Shown: positions 26,801-34,301 of the stretch, piece after piece
Position numbering within the stretch: the first letter of the stretch is position 1
Layout: every line of letters starts with the position of its first letter
NCBI GenBank assembly: GCA_047921075.1
Contig: JBLRWS010000001.1
Location: forward strand, 45,472 to 109,471
DNA from: JBLRWS01 sp047921075
GTDB lineage: Bacteria; Bacteroidota; Rhodothermia; Balneolales; Balneolaceae
Length of the DNA stretch: 64,000 nt
Direction of reading: 5' to 3'
Notes under the pieces: generated by a model
Databases searched by the model: none
What the model saw: the letters and a program-made list of their open reading frames with translations, nothing else
What the model was told of the DNA's origin: nothing
Program-made: the position numbers and the translations under genes

Positions 26801-27262
26801 GATCATCCCCTGCAGCCCCATCTCACTGCCATCGGCTACGGAAAAAATTCGTTCTACCCCGTATTCTTGCAGCTCGTCAATTTCTTGCTGCACGATTACA
26901 CCGCCGCCGCCGCCAAATATTTTGATGTGCTCGCAGCCATTCTCTCGAAGCAGATCAATCATATATTTGAAATACTCCACGTGTCCGCCCTGATAGGAAC
27001 TGATGGCGATACCCTGTGCGTCTTCCTGTATGGCACAGTTCACAATTTCGTGCACGGAGCGGTTGTGCCCAAGGTGAATGACTTCAGCTCCGGTGGCCTG
27101 CAAAATACGGCGCATAATGTTGATGCTTGCATCGTGGCCGTCGAACAGGCTTGCTGCGGTTACAAACCGAACATTATGAACAGGCTGATACTTTTTTTGA
27201 GCCGGTTTTAGGCTTGAAGAGGAGCTCGAGGATATCTGTTTCTTTTCCTTAACCGATGACAT
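23801..27262 (-). CDS. icmF: Fused isobutyryl-CoA mutase IcmF (B12 domain, G-protein chaperone, mutase)
   Basis: 1153 aa, the full three-part fusion. Residues about 30-160 form the B12-binding domain with DGHDAS (His43 as lower cobalt ligand; the usual DxHxxG ends in Ser). About 205-430 is the MeaI-type GTPase with P-loop GITGTGGAGKSS (224-235), which guards cofactor loading. The rest is the radical mutase barrel with SVSISGYHIAEAGANPITQA. Aligning by eye to methylmalonyl-CoA mutase, Tyr89 is replaced by Phe614 (RMF) and Arg207 by Gln802 (DQAQ), the pair that marks isobutyryl-/n-butyryl-CoA isomerisation. It stands alone, with a palindrome-filled promoter upstream. The name is secure, the substrate likely. 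Confidence 0.95.
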   Translation of the reverse strand: MSSVKEKKQISSSSSSSLKPAQKKYQPVHNVRFVTAASLFDGHDASINIMRRILQATGAEVIHLGHNRSVHEIVNCAIQEDAQGIAISSYQGGHVEYFKYMIDLLRENGCEHIKIFGGGGGVIVQQEIDELQEYGVERIFSVADGSEMGLQGMINYMMERCDYEPNDIATPEPEALKGGERTALSRAITALENGHTDVVQMKDDALYINGKKTKKADRAIPLVGITGTGGAGKSSLTDELIRRFLTEFSDLTIGIISIDPSKIKTGGALLGDRIRMNSIDTERVFMRSMATRASNRSVSSAIHGTLELYKQFGFDLIIVETSGIGQSGTEIVDITDIPVYVMTHDYGAATQLEKINMLDLADFVVLNKFEKKGSLDALRDIRKQMQRNRGEWHIQPSEMPVYPTIAAQFNDEGIHRLFSALVDKINDEYGVGWKKTIYTNTVPAEDLHTQAVIPGRRQRYLSEIAETIEDYHSWADQQTEIAAKLDEVRGTLRQIENWSPEDKPKIAESLQKMEGHWLERLDPLPRNILEGWDDLYEQYRGDTFTISIRDKEIKNELYRKSLSGTKIPRIAMPKTKHLGDRLQFALKENLPGYFPYTAGVFPFKREGEDPTRMFAGEGTPERTNKRFHYVSEGMSAARLSTAFDSVTLYGEDPAYRPDIYGKIGNSGVSICTLDDMKKLYSGFELTAPTTSVSMTINGPAPMILAMFMNTAVDQEVERYLKANGKWEEALQTIKNHFKEKGMPQPSYGLELPKSSNGFGLGTLGVSGDMLVDRETYHTIRDKAMQVVRGTVQADILKEDQAQNTCIFSTEFALKMMGDVQEHFTEKGVRNYYSVSISGYHIAEAGANPITQAAFTLANGFTYVEYYLSRGLSIDDFAHNLSFFFSNGLDPEYAVIGRVARRIWAIAMKHKYSANERSQKLKYHIQTSGRSLHAQEIQFNDIRTTLQALMAIYDNCNSLHTNAFDEAITTPTEESVRRALAIQLIINKEMGMTKNENPLQGSYIIEELTDLVEQAIMKEFDRITERGGVLGAMESMYQRGKIQEESLHYESLKHSGELPIIGVNTFKNEGSGEEEKEVDLIRSTKEEKEQQINNLEAFQKCNREEAEIALQKLQDTARANGNLFAELMETVKVASLGEISKALYEVGGQYRRNM

Positions 27263-27308
27263 AATAGTTCTAAAGCTGAGTTCGAAAAATCATTTATGGA
27301 AGCGTTTC

Positions 27309-27337
27309 CAAAGATAGTGATTCTGTACAAGAATCAA
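27309..27337 (-). promoter_or_regulatory. Candidate icmF promoter with a palindromic operator in the spacer
   Basis: On the minus strand TTG (27337-27335) is followed after 18 nt by TATCTTTG (27316-27309), an exact TAnnTTTG -7 box. The spacer carries GATTCT-N5-AGAATC (27335-27319), which would place a bound repressor between the two elements. The predicted transcript start is about 27300. Confidence 0.5.
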
Positions 27338-27368
27338 CATCTACTGATACAAACGTTACAGAAGTGGT

Positions 27369-28259
27369 TTACAATTCCTGCTCTTTCGGAGACGATGCAC
27401 TTTTGGCCGGCTCTAAATAACTGAGTGTGCGTTGCGGGAATGGAATCACGATACCCTCTTTGTCAAATCGCTTTTTCACGCTTTCAGTCACATCACAAAA
27501 CAGTACAAAGCCGTCAGGCGGTGTTGGAGCCCAGGCCCAACCGCGCAAATTTACCGACGATTCACCCAACTCCACGACCTTGACAGTAACCCGTGGTATA
27601 CCGTTTTCAATATCTTCCGGTGTTCGTACATCCATGTTATTTGGATGCTGTTCAATCTCTTCGGCTATAATTTTCTTGGCAAGGTCGATATCGGAACCAT
27701 AACTGATACCCACATTGATGAACCGGCAAATTTTATCTTCTGCGTAGTTCGAGTTAATGAGCGTTTCATTGCCAATTTTCGAGTTCGGGATAATAATTCT
27801 CTGATTTTCGAAATTACGGATCACCGTATGCCAGAGGTTGATATCCTCCACTACCCCCGACAACGTACCTTGAATGGTAATCCGGTCATTGATTCGATAG
27901 GGTTTAAAAAGAACAATAAGCAGCCCGCTGACAACATTTGCCAAAGCTTGTTGTGATGCAAAACCAATTACAATAGCTAAAATACCGGCACCGGCCAGCA
28001 TCGACGTTGCCACGTGTTGAAAAATGGGAATATTCCACAGTGCAAATCCAAAACCAACCAGGTAGATGACGGCTACCAGTGTGTAGTAAAGAAACCGAAA
28101 ATTTGTAGCGTCGTCGGTCTTCAGATTTTTATTGTTTTTCAGAAACTTATCAAACAACCGTTTCGCAACACGCTGTATAATGATCGTAACCAACAGAATA
28201 ATCACGACCTGAAGAATGAGGCTCAAGTTGGTTAATATTGGATCCAGAGTATCAGGCAT
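27369..28259 (-). CDS. Small-conductance mechanosensitive channel (MscS family)
   Basis: 296 aa. Three transmembrane helices are seen: TM1 LSLILQVVIILLVTIIIQRV, TM2 around FLYYTLVAVIYLVGFGFALW, and pore-lining TM3 MLAGAGILAIVIGFASQQAL. These are followed by the beta domain (LFKPYRINDRITIQGTLSGV, ENQRIIIPNSKIGNETLINS) and a C-terminal domain. It releases solutes on hypo-osmotic shock. The gene is 19 nt downstream of the Ig-like lipoprotein on the same strand, so they may be co-transcribed. Confidence 0.93.
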   Translation of the reverse strand: MPDTLDPILTNLSLILQVVIILLVTIIIQRVAKRLFDKFLKNNKNLKTDDATNFRFLYYTLVAVIYLVGFGFALWNIPIFQHVATSMLAGAGILAIVIGFASQQALANVVSGLLIVLFKPYRINDRITIQGTLSGVVEDINLWHTVIRNFENQRIIIPNSKIGNETLINSNYAEDKICRFINVGISYGSDIDLAKKIIAEEIEQHPNNMDVRTPEDIENGIPRVTVKVVELGESSVNLRGWAWAPTPPDGFVLFCDVTESVKKRFDKEGIVIPFPQRTLSYLEPAKSASSPKEQEL

Positions 28260-28278
28260 AGTTTATACGATTAACGAA

Positions 28279-30039
28279 TTAGGGCCGATTGTTTTGGGTG
28301 CCGTTTCGCTGCAGGGAGTTTTCGCCCGAATCGGCCGGGGGATCGGCGCCCGTCCCCGGCATTCGTGCCTGCCCAAAGGTAACGGTTACTTCGGAAGTAA
28401 ACCCTTCGCGAACCGGAATTTGCCGTTGTAAAAAGTACGGTTCGGGAGCTTCAAAAGGATCTACGGAACCGGGACTCCACTGCCCGCTTCCATCCAGGTC
28501 TCGGAAAATACGAACATTGTACTGAAGCGGTGGCAAGCGGTCTATCTCAATCGATCCGGTAAATGTTGTATCCACAGACACCATGCCATCGGAATCGGAC
28601 ATAAGGAGCCGGTTCACCTCTTCCCCCTCCTCTTCCGGAACCGTAAATTCAATACCACCCAGCTGGCTGCGCTGCCAGATGTCGGGCGTAAGAGTGAGAT
28701 GATCTTGAAAATCGGGATCCCAAATATCAAAACGATAACGGGCCCCCGGCTGCCAGAGTCCGTCCGGGCGGATAATCAATTCATGCCGCCGTTGCGTCAG
28801 AAACGGCCACTCGGTAATCATTCGGTCTCCTTCCAACACACCAAGCGAGTCGACTACGGCCGCATCATTGATAAAACGAGAGTAGGTAACCGTAATGGGT
28901 TCATCGGGAAAAACGCCGCGCTCTGCCGAATGTGTGATGATTCGCAAAATGGTGGTGTCGGGTTGGGCTGACCCCGGAAAGAATCCGGCTACATCCCGAA
29001 GGTTGTTCCCGGCTTTATCGGTAAGAAACAGGGGGTCCAGCATAAATTCCTGATCGGGCGGCAACGGGTCATCGGTTTGGGCAAAGAGCACATTTCGATC
29101 CATATCATCCCCATACAGCGGATAGGCTCGTGTAAATTCGTTGTTGATGCTGTCGCGAACGGAAAAATAGGCATCCTCTCCCCACTCTACCGGTTCCGAT
29201 AAACGTAATCGCAGCCGGCGTTCCGACAATTGGCCTACTCCTTCAATTCGGGGGGCGATGGTGTCGGGCCGCTGGATAAATACGGTGCCAATATCTACCG
29301 CTTCGCCCTGTGCAACTTCATAAAATTCTTCAGTGAACGGCTGGGCTCGTTCCCGCTCTCTGTTCCAGCGCCGATCGCGGTTAATGTCATCCACCCAAAT
29401 GGCTTTGTATCGCCCTTCTGCAATGAACGAAAATTGAACCCGTCCGGCTGTGTCGCTCTGAGCCACATAGTTGGCGGGTTCATCCAGGTTGAACGGTTCG
29501 CGATATAGAAATACCCGCTCACCGGCATCTACACGCCCCTCTGTAGCGTGGCGGACACGGGCCGTTATCTCTCCATCATCCAGGACCGGTCCGGTAGAAA
29601 TGGCCAGGTTAAAGGGCGAACTCATTGTGTTGCGGCGTGTATCCGACACATCGGTGCCTACCTGAACAATCACCGTTGTGTTTTCGGGAAGCGGATCCTG
29701 AAAACGAACAATCACCGTTTGCCCGCTAAAACTCACTTCGTGGCGAATGCCCAAATTGGGCTCGATGGTGATGTTATTTCGTGCACTGTTGCGGTCAACA
29801 TGTTTGGAAAAATGAAACCGAACTTCATCGTCATCGAAATTAACCGTGCCATTTTCGGGGGTTGTTCTCTCAACGATGGGCGGTGTACGGTCTGGCGGCC
29901 CGCCGGTTGGGGCGATGGGTGTGGCGCAGGCGGCCGCCAAAACAACCAGCAGTAGCACAAATATGCGATTCAACAAATTGAACAAAATGAGGTAAACTAT
30001 ATGTAGCTTTATAACAAAAACAGCCTGAGACGTATACAA
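28279..30039 (-). CDS. Ig-like domain lipoprotein (PTGGP type)
   Basis: Up to 586 aa. After a hydrophobic leader (FVLLLVVLAAAC) the lipidated Cys is followed by ATPIAPTGGPPDRTPP, the hallmark of a common Bacteroidota cell-surface lipoprotein family. An N-terminal Big_5/Ig-like domain (IVERTTPENGTVNFDDDEVR, FHFSKHVD, TVIVRFQDPLPENTTV) is followed by a long beta-rich region with a late prealbumin-like segment (NVRIFRDLDGSGQWSPGSVD). The longest start (30039) puts over 20 residues before the signal; a TTG nearer the hydrophobic core is more likely. Function unknown, possibly surface or gliding related. Confidence 0.75.
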   Translation of the reverse strand: MYTSQAVFVIKLHIVYLILFNLLNRIFVLLLVVLAAACATPIAPTGGPPDRTPPIVERTTPENGTVNFDDDEVRFHFSKHVDRNSARNNITIEPNLGIRHEVSFSGQTVIVRFQDPLPENTTVIVQVGTDVSDTRRNTMSSPFNLAISTGPVLDDGEITARVRHATEGRVDAGERVFLYREPFNLDEPANYVAQSDTAGRVQFSFIAEGRYKAIWVDDINRDRRWNRERERAQPFTEEFYEVAQGEAVDIGTVFIQRPDTIAPRIEGVGQLSERRLRLRLSEPVEWGEDAYFSVRDSINNEFTRAYPLYGDDMDRNVLFAQTDDPLPPDQEFMLDPLFLTDKAGNNLRDVAGFFPGSAQPDTTILRIITHSAERGVFPDEPITVTYSRFINDAAVVDSLGVLEGDRMITEWPFLTQRRHELIIRPDGLWQPGARYRFDIWDPDFQDHLTLTPDIWQRSQLGGIEFTVPEEEGEEVNRLLMSDSDGMVSVDTTFTGSIEIDRLPPLQYNVRIFRDLDGSGQWSPGSVDPFEAPEPYFLQRQIPVREGFTSEVTVTFGQARMPGTGADPPADSGENSLQRNGTQNNRP

Positions 30040-30165
30040 GCATCAAACCTTATCTGACGGTTTTGTGATAAGAATATAACGGAAATTAGAGACATCCTTC
30101 ATAGTTCAATCGCTGAACTTTCGTATCTATCTACCGAATCATCATCTGCTGACATTATTTCAATT

Positions 30166-31467
30166 ATGGCCATTCGGGCACTCATACCTTTCATTTTTCT
30201 CCTGATTACAGGCTGCGGGGCGTACACGCTGGATCGTGCACAGGACGATTTACGAGCGGATTTCGCAACCGGCGATTTGGACCGTGCCGCATCGCACCTT
30301 GAGCGGATGGAAAAACGGGAGGTGTACAAATCGAAAGATGCGGTACTTCTGCACCTGGAACGCGGCATGGTGCATCACTTTAATAGGGAGTTTGAAGCGA
30401 GTAACGAGCAATTTTCGCTGGCCGAGACCGCAATTGAAGAGAATTTTACGCGCAGTATTTCGAGAGGTGTGAGTTCGATGATTGTGAGTGACAACCGCCT
30501 GGCCTATCGCGGTGAAGATTATGAGGATGTCTATATCAATGTGTTTAAAGCGTTGAATTACATTCATATGGAGCAGTACGAGTCGGCCCTGGTGGAAGCA
30601 CGGCGTATCTCACATAAGCTGGAAAACGTAGAGCTGCGAAATCGTGGCCTTGCCGAGGTGTTTGCCAAAGCCGATTCTTCGGGGCATGGCGAATGGGAAG
30701 CCGGCCGGCGTGTGGTAGAGAATTCGGCGCTGGGCCACTATCTGTCAGCCGTACTGTATGCCAAAACGGGACGCCCCGATAATGCTCGAATTGAGTACGA
30801 ACGTCTTCGTAAAGCGTTTCTCGATCAACAGGAGGCGTTTTCGTTTTCTCCCCCGCCCGAGGAGTCGATGCGATCCATCATCACCCCCAACGAATACAAT
30901 GTACTGGTAACCGGTTTTTCCGGACAGTCACCCTATAAGCTTCAGCACGATGTACGCCTTTTTGTAGGCCGATACAGTACGTACCTTAAATTCTCATTGC
31001 CATCGCTGCATCTGCACGCCTCCCCTGTTGCGCGAATGGAGGTTGTTGTAGGAGACAGCGTTGCGGTGCCCACCTATGTTATTGAAGAGATGGACCGGGT
31101 GGCGAAAGATGTGTACAAAGTCTCCGAACCCATTGTCTATGCGCGGGCATTTACACGCTCTGCGTTAAAGGCGGTAGGCACACGGGCGGCTACAAAGGCC
31201 GCTCATAAAGAGAGCGAGGCGCTCGGAGTCCTAACCTGGCTGGCTGGGGTAGTTGGGCAGGAAATTACTGAAAAAGCCGATCTGCGTGGATGGCAAACCA
31301 TGCCCGGCAAAGTGCACGTGCAGGTTTTAAAATTACCGCCGGGGCTGCACGATGTGCAAATTAACTACTTGAACAGCCAGAACCGTGTGCTGTACAGCGA
31401 GCGCCAAACCATTGAAGTATTTCCCGGAAACGATCTGGCGCTGATTGAATCTCTCTACTGGAATTGA
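30166..31467 (+). CDS. COG3014-like outer-membrane lipoprotein with TPR character
   Basis: 433 aa. A signal peptide with lipobox ITGC at about residue 17 is followed by helical repeats (RMEKREVYKSKDAVLLHLER, MVHHFNREFEASNEQFSLAE, ALNYIHMEQYESALVEARRI, LYAKTGRPDNARIEYERLRK) and a beta-rich second half ending in FPGNDLALIESLYWN. The order with an LpoB-like gene 49 nt downstream matches a pair seen in Gammaproteobacteria, where COG3014 lipoproteins sit beside lpoB. The family assignment is from recall of that pattern and should be treated as likely, not certain. Role probably in envelope biogenesis. Confidence 0.7.
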   Translation: MAIRALIPFIFLLITGCGAYTLDRAQDDLRADFATGDLDRAASHLERMEKREVYKSKDAVLLHLERGMVHHFNREFEASNEQFSLAETAIEENFTRSISRGVSSMIVSDNRLAYRGEDYEDVYINVFKALNYIHMEQYESALVEARRISHKLENVELRNRGLAEVFAKADSSGHGEWEAGRRVVENSALGHYLSAVLYAKTGRPDNARIEYERLRKAFLDQQEAFSFSPPPEESMRSIITPNEYNVLVTGFSGQSPYKLQHDVRLFVGRYSTYLKFSLPSLHLHASPVARMEVVVGDSVAVPTYVIEEMDRVAKDVYKVSEPIVYARAFTRSALKAVGTRAATKAAHKESEALGVLTWLAGVVGQEITEKADLRGWQTMPGKVHVQVLKLPPGLHDVQINYLNSQNRVLYSERQTIEVFPGNDLALIESLYWN

Positions 31468-31516
31468 AACAAACTGAACCATTCAACCTATATCTCGTTA
31501 ACCAACCAACAAAGCC

Positions 31517-32122
31517 ATGAAACAGATACTTATCACCACACTCATTTTCACCTTCGCCTTTATCGGGTGCAGGCCGTCGCAAAATATTACCCGTATCGAC
31601 CCCGGTACGCAAACCGACCTATCCGGCCGCTGGAACGATACCGACGCCCGCCTAGTGGCACAGGAGATGATTCCTGACGCACTGTCCAAGCCGTGGCTCG
31701 GGCAGTTTCAAACCCTGCACGAGAAGCCTCCTGTCATCATTGTCGGCAATGTGCGCAATGAAAGCATGGAACATATCGACACGGAAGTGTTCACCAAAGA
31801 GGTGGAGCGTGCATTTGTAAACAGCGGAACCATCTCCATTGTGGCCAGCCGTGATGAACGGGAACAGGTCCGCGATGAACGCATTGACCAACAACGCTGG
31901 GCGTCGGAGGAATCCACCCGCGAGCTGGCCCGTGAACTCGGTGCCGACTATATGATGATTGGCAATATCAATCAAATTGTGGACGAAGCGGTAGATCAAC
32001 GCACACTGGCTGTGTTCTACACGGTGAATCTGGAATTGATCAATATCGAAACCAATCAAAAAGTGTGGATCGGTAACAAGAAGATCAAAAAGTTCATCGA
32101 ACGGCGAAACTTCCGTGGATAA
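31517..32122 (+). CDS. LpoB-like penicillin-binding protein activator
   Basis: 201 aa lipoprotein: MKQILITTLIFTFAFIGC gives a signal with lipobox. The rest shows the LpoB/CsgG-like fold: DLSGRWNDTDARLVAQEMI, PPVIIVGNVRNESMEHIDTE, FTKEVERAFVNSG, ELARELGADYMMIGNINQI, and NLELINIETNQKVWIGNKKI. In E. coli LpoB is an outer-membrane lipoprotein that stimulates the peptidoglycan synthase PBP1b. No penicillin-binding protein is nearby. It is probably co-transcribed with the COG3014-like gene before it. Confidence 0.85.
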   Translation: MKQILITTLIFTFAFIGCRPSQNITRIDPGTQTDLSGRWNDTDARLVAQEMIPDALSKPWLGQFQTLHEKPPVIIVGNVRNESMEHIDTEVFTKEVERAFVNSGTISIVASRDEREQVRDERIDQQRWASEESTRELARELGADYMMIGNINQIVDEAVDQRTLAVFYTVNLELINIETNQKVWIGNKKIKKFIERRNFRG

Positions 32123-32153
32123 CCATCTACGGTTTTCCTGTAAGAATCGATTG

Positions 32154-32202
32154 TTTTTGGGTTAAAATGTGTTTTCATTGTCAAACACAGATCACCCAAA
32201 AA
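32154..32202 (+). promoter_or_regulatory. Nested inverted repeats before the nicotinate phosphoribosyltransferase gene
   Basis: Outer arms TTTTTGGGT (32154-32162) and ACCCAAAAA (32194-32202) enclose inner arms TGTGTTT (32168-32174) and AAACACA (32183-32189). All 16 pairs are Watson-Crick. The structure ends 6 nt before the ATG at 32209. It could be an RNA hairpin over the ribosome binding site or a DNA operator for an NAD-metabolism repressor. There is no T-run, so it is not a terminator for the gene before. Confidence 0.5.
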
Positions 32203-32208
32203 TAGTCT

Positions 32209-33609
32209 ATGTATATTGATAAGGCTGCGCTGTTTACTGATTATTATGAGCTGACCATGGCGCAAGGCTACTTTCTGCAGGGAAAGCATAACGATTCTGC
32301 GGTCTTCGATTATTTCTTCAGGAAAAATCCCTTTAACGGTGGCTTTGTTGTTTTTGCGGGACTTGAAGAGCTGATCGAGACGGTCATCAATCTTCGTTTT
32401 GATGATGAGGCGTTACAGTGGCTTGCCGCTGAAGGGTTTCATAAGGACTTTATCGCGTGGCTGAGTGATTTTCAGTTTCGTGGCTCCATCCGTTCGGCTC
32501 GGGAGGGTGACGTTGTATTTCCCAACCAGCCGGTATTGATTGCTGAAGGGCCCCTTTTGGATGTGCAGATCATTGAGACACTTCTGCTGAATATCCTCAA
32601 TTACCAATCACTGGTTGCAACCAAGGCAGCCAGGATGCGCTACGCGGCCGGCCCCGAAGCCACCCTCCTCGATTTCGGACTGCGGCGAGCTCAAGGTTTA
32701 GGTGGAATTCACGCTACACGGTCGGCCATCATTGGCGGGTTCAACGGCACATCCAATGTCTATGCAGCGCATCGCTTTGGCGTGTCCGCCGGTGGAACGA
32801 TGGCCCATTCGTGGATTCAATCGTTCGATTCCGAGATCGATGCTTTTCGTGCCTATGCGCAGCACTTTCCCGATCAAACCATCCTACTGGTTGATACGTA
32901 CGACACGCTTAAAAGCGGCATCCCCAATGCGATAACGGTTGCCGATGAACTGCAGGAAAAAGGCCATCAACTGAAAGCAGTTCGTCTGGATAGCGGCGAT
33001 CTGGCCTACCTCTCCAAAAAATCGCGCGATATGCTTGATACAGCGGATCATTTTGATGTAAAGATTGCGGTTTCAAATCAACTGGATGAGAAAGTGATTG
33101 CCAGTTTGATCGCCCAGGGTGCACCGATTGATATCTTTGGTGTGGGCACGCAACTGGTAACCGGCGGTGACAGTCCGGCGCTTGACGGGGTGTACAAACT
33201 TGCTGAGTGCAATGGAACACCGCGCATCAAAATTTCAGACAACGTAGAGAAGATCACGCTTCCCGGCCGAAAAACTGTTCGGCGGTACACCAATCCGGAC
33301 GGCACACTGCACGGAGATGCCATTGGCCTTTTGGAGGATGATCCCTTCGACCAAATTCACGACCCCGCATTTCCCGCACGGAAAACGGATGTAACGACTC
33401 TTGACGGGCGCGAGCTGCTAACCACCGTCATTCAGGATGGTAAACGACAGGCTGAGCCGCAATCGATCGGCGATAGCGCCAATTTTGTGCAACAAGCCAT
33501 GCGCAATCTCACAGACGAATATAAACGGTTTGAAAACCCTCATATTTACAAGGTTGGCGTAACCAGAAAACTTTTGAGATTACGCAATCAATTAATTGAA
33601 GGGCAATAA
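32209..33609 (+). CDS. pncB: Nicotinate phosphoribosyltransferase
   Basis: NAD salvage (Preiss-Handler) enzyme: nicotinate + PRPP + ATP gives nicotinate mononucleotide. 466 aa. Recognisable from TDYYELTMAQGYFLQGKHND at the N-terminus, DFGLRRAQG, ATRSAIIGGFNGTSNVYAA, the catalytic histidine in GTMAHSWIQSF, and VRLDSGDLAYLSKKSRDML with the later FGVGTQLVTGGDSPALDGVY. A nicotinamidase gene follows after 37 nt, making a two-step salvage unit. A nested inverted repeat directly upstream may regulate both. Confidence 0.96.
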   Translation: MYIDKAALFTDYYELTMAQGYFLQGKHNDSAVFDYFFRKNPFNGGFVVFAGLEELIETVINLRFDDEALQWLAAEGFHKDFIAWLSDFQFRGSIRSAREGDVVFPNQPVLIAEGPLLDVQIIETLLLNILNYQSLVATKAARMRYAAGPEATLLDFGLRRAQGLGGIHATRSAIIGGFNGTSNVYAAHRFGVSAGGTMAHSWIQSFDSEIDAFRAYAQHFPDQTILLVDTYDTLKSGIPNAITVADELQEKGHQLKAVRLDSGDLAYLSKKSRDMLDTADHFDVKIAVSNQLDEKVIASLIAQGAPIDIFGVGTQLVTGGDSPALDGVYKLAECNGTPRIKISDNVEKITLPGRKTVRRYTNPDGTLHGDAIGLLEDDPFDQIHDPAFPARKTDVTTLDGRELLTTVIQDGKRQAEPQSIGDSANFVQQAMRNLTDEYKRFENPHIYKVGVTRKLLRLRNQLIEGQ

Positions 33610-33646
33610 GTTAAACCATAATAAAATATCTAACATCACTCCACTT

Positions 33647-34201
33647 ATGAAAGCTTTACTGATCGTAGACGTTCAAAATGATTTTTGTGAAGGCGGCGCA
33701 TTGGAAGTGCCGGAGGCGTCAGCCATTCTGCCGGTCATCAACCGACTGATAGATCGATTTGACCACATCATTCAGACACAGGATTGGCATCCGGCCGGCC
33801 ACTCCTCGTTTGCATCCTCACACGAAGGGAAGGAGCCGTTTGGAACGGTCGAAATGCCATATGGCAAACAGGTTCTTTGGCCCGATCACTGCGTGCAGGG
33901 AACCGTGGGAGCCGAATTCCACCCCGATCTTGAGGCGACGAGATCACAGGCGATCATCCGAAAGGGATACCGAAAGGAGATTGACTCCTATTCCGCCTTC
34001 TTCGAGAACGATCAAACCACACAAACAGGTCTCACCGGATACCTGAAAGAACGGGGAATCACCGACCTCTATACGGTGGGATTGGCAACCGACTTTTGTG
34101 TAAAATGGTCGGTTCTGGATGGATTAAAGCAGGGATTTGTAATGCATCTGGTACAGGACGCCGTAAAAGGAATAGACATCGAGGGATCGGTGGAGGAAGC
34201 G
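33647..34201 (+). CDS. pncA: Nicotinamidase (3' end lost in gap)
   Basis: Hydrolyses nicotinamide to nicotinate, feeding the preceding enzyme. Start at ATG 33647 (MKALLIVDVQNDF). The catalytic triad is visible: Asp8, Lys106 in IIRKGYRKEIDSYSAFF, and Cys151 in GLATDFCVKWS. The metal site is Asp46, His48 and His52 in TQDWHPAGHSSF. About 185 residues are present and the last 20-30 are missing in the run of N. Reading through the gap into the following oxidoreductase is an artefact of 100 arbitrary N. Confidence 0.95.
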
Positions 34202-34301
34202 NNNNNNNNNNNNNNNNNNNNNNNNNNNNNNNNNNNNNNNNNNNNNNNNNNNNNNNNNNNNNNNNNNNNNNNNNNNNNNNNNNNNNNNNNNNNNNNNNNN
34301 N
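34202..34301. other. Assembly gap (100 N)
   Basis: Exactly 100 N, the conventional size for a gap of unknown length. The missing DNA must hold the pncA 3' end and the 5' end of the FAD oxidoreductase including its dinucleotide-binding motif, so well over 100 nt is likely absent. Confidence 0.95.

Noticed and set aside
32123..32208. Terminator of the LpoB-like gene
   Set aside because: The stems at 32154-32202 are not followed by a T-run on the plus strand and lie 6 nt from the next start codon.
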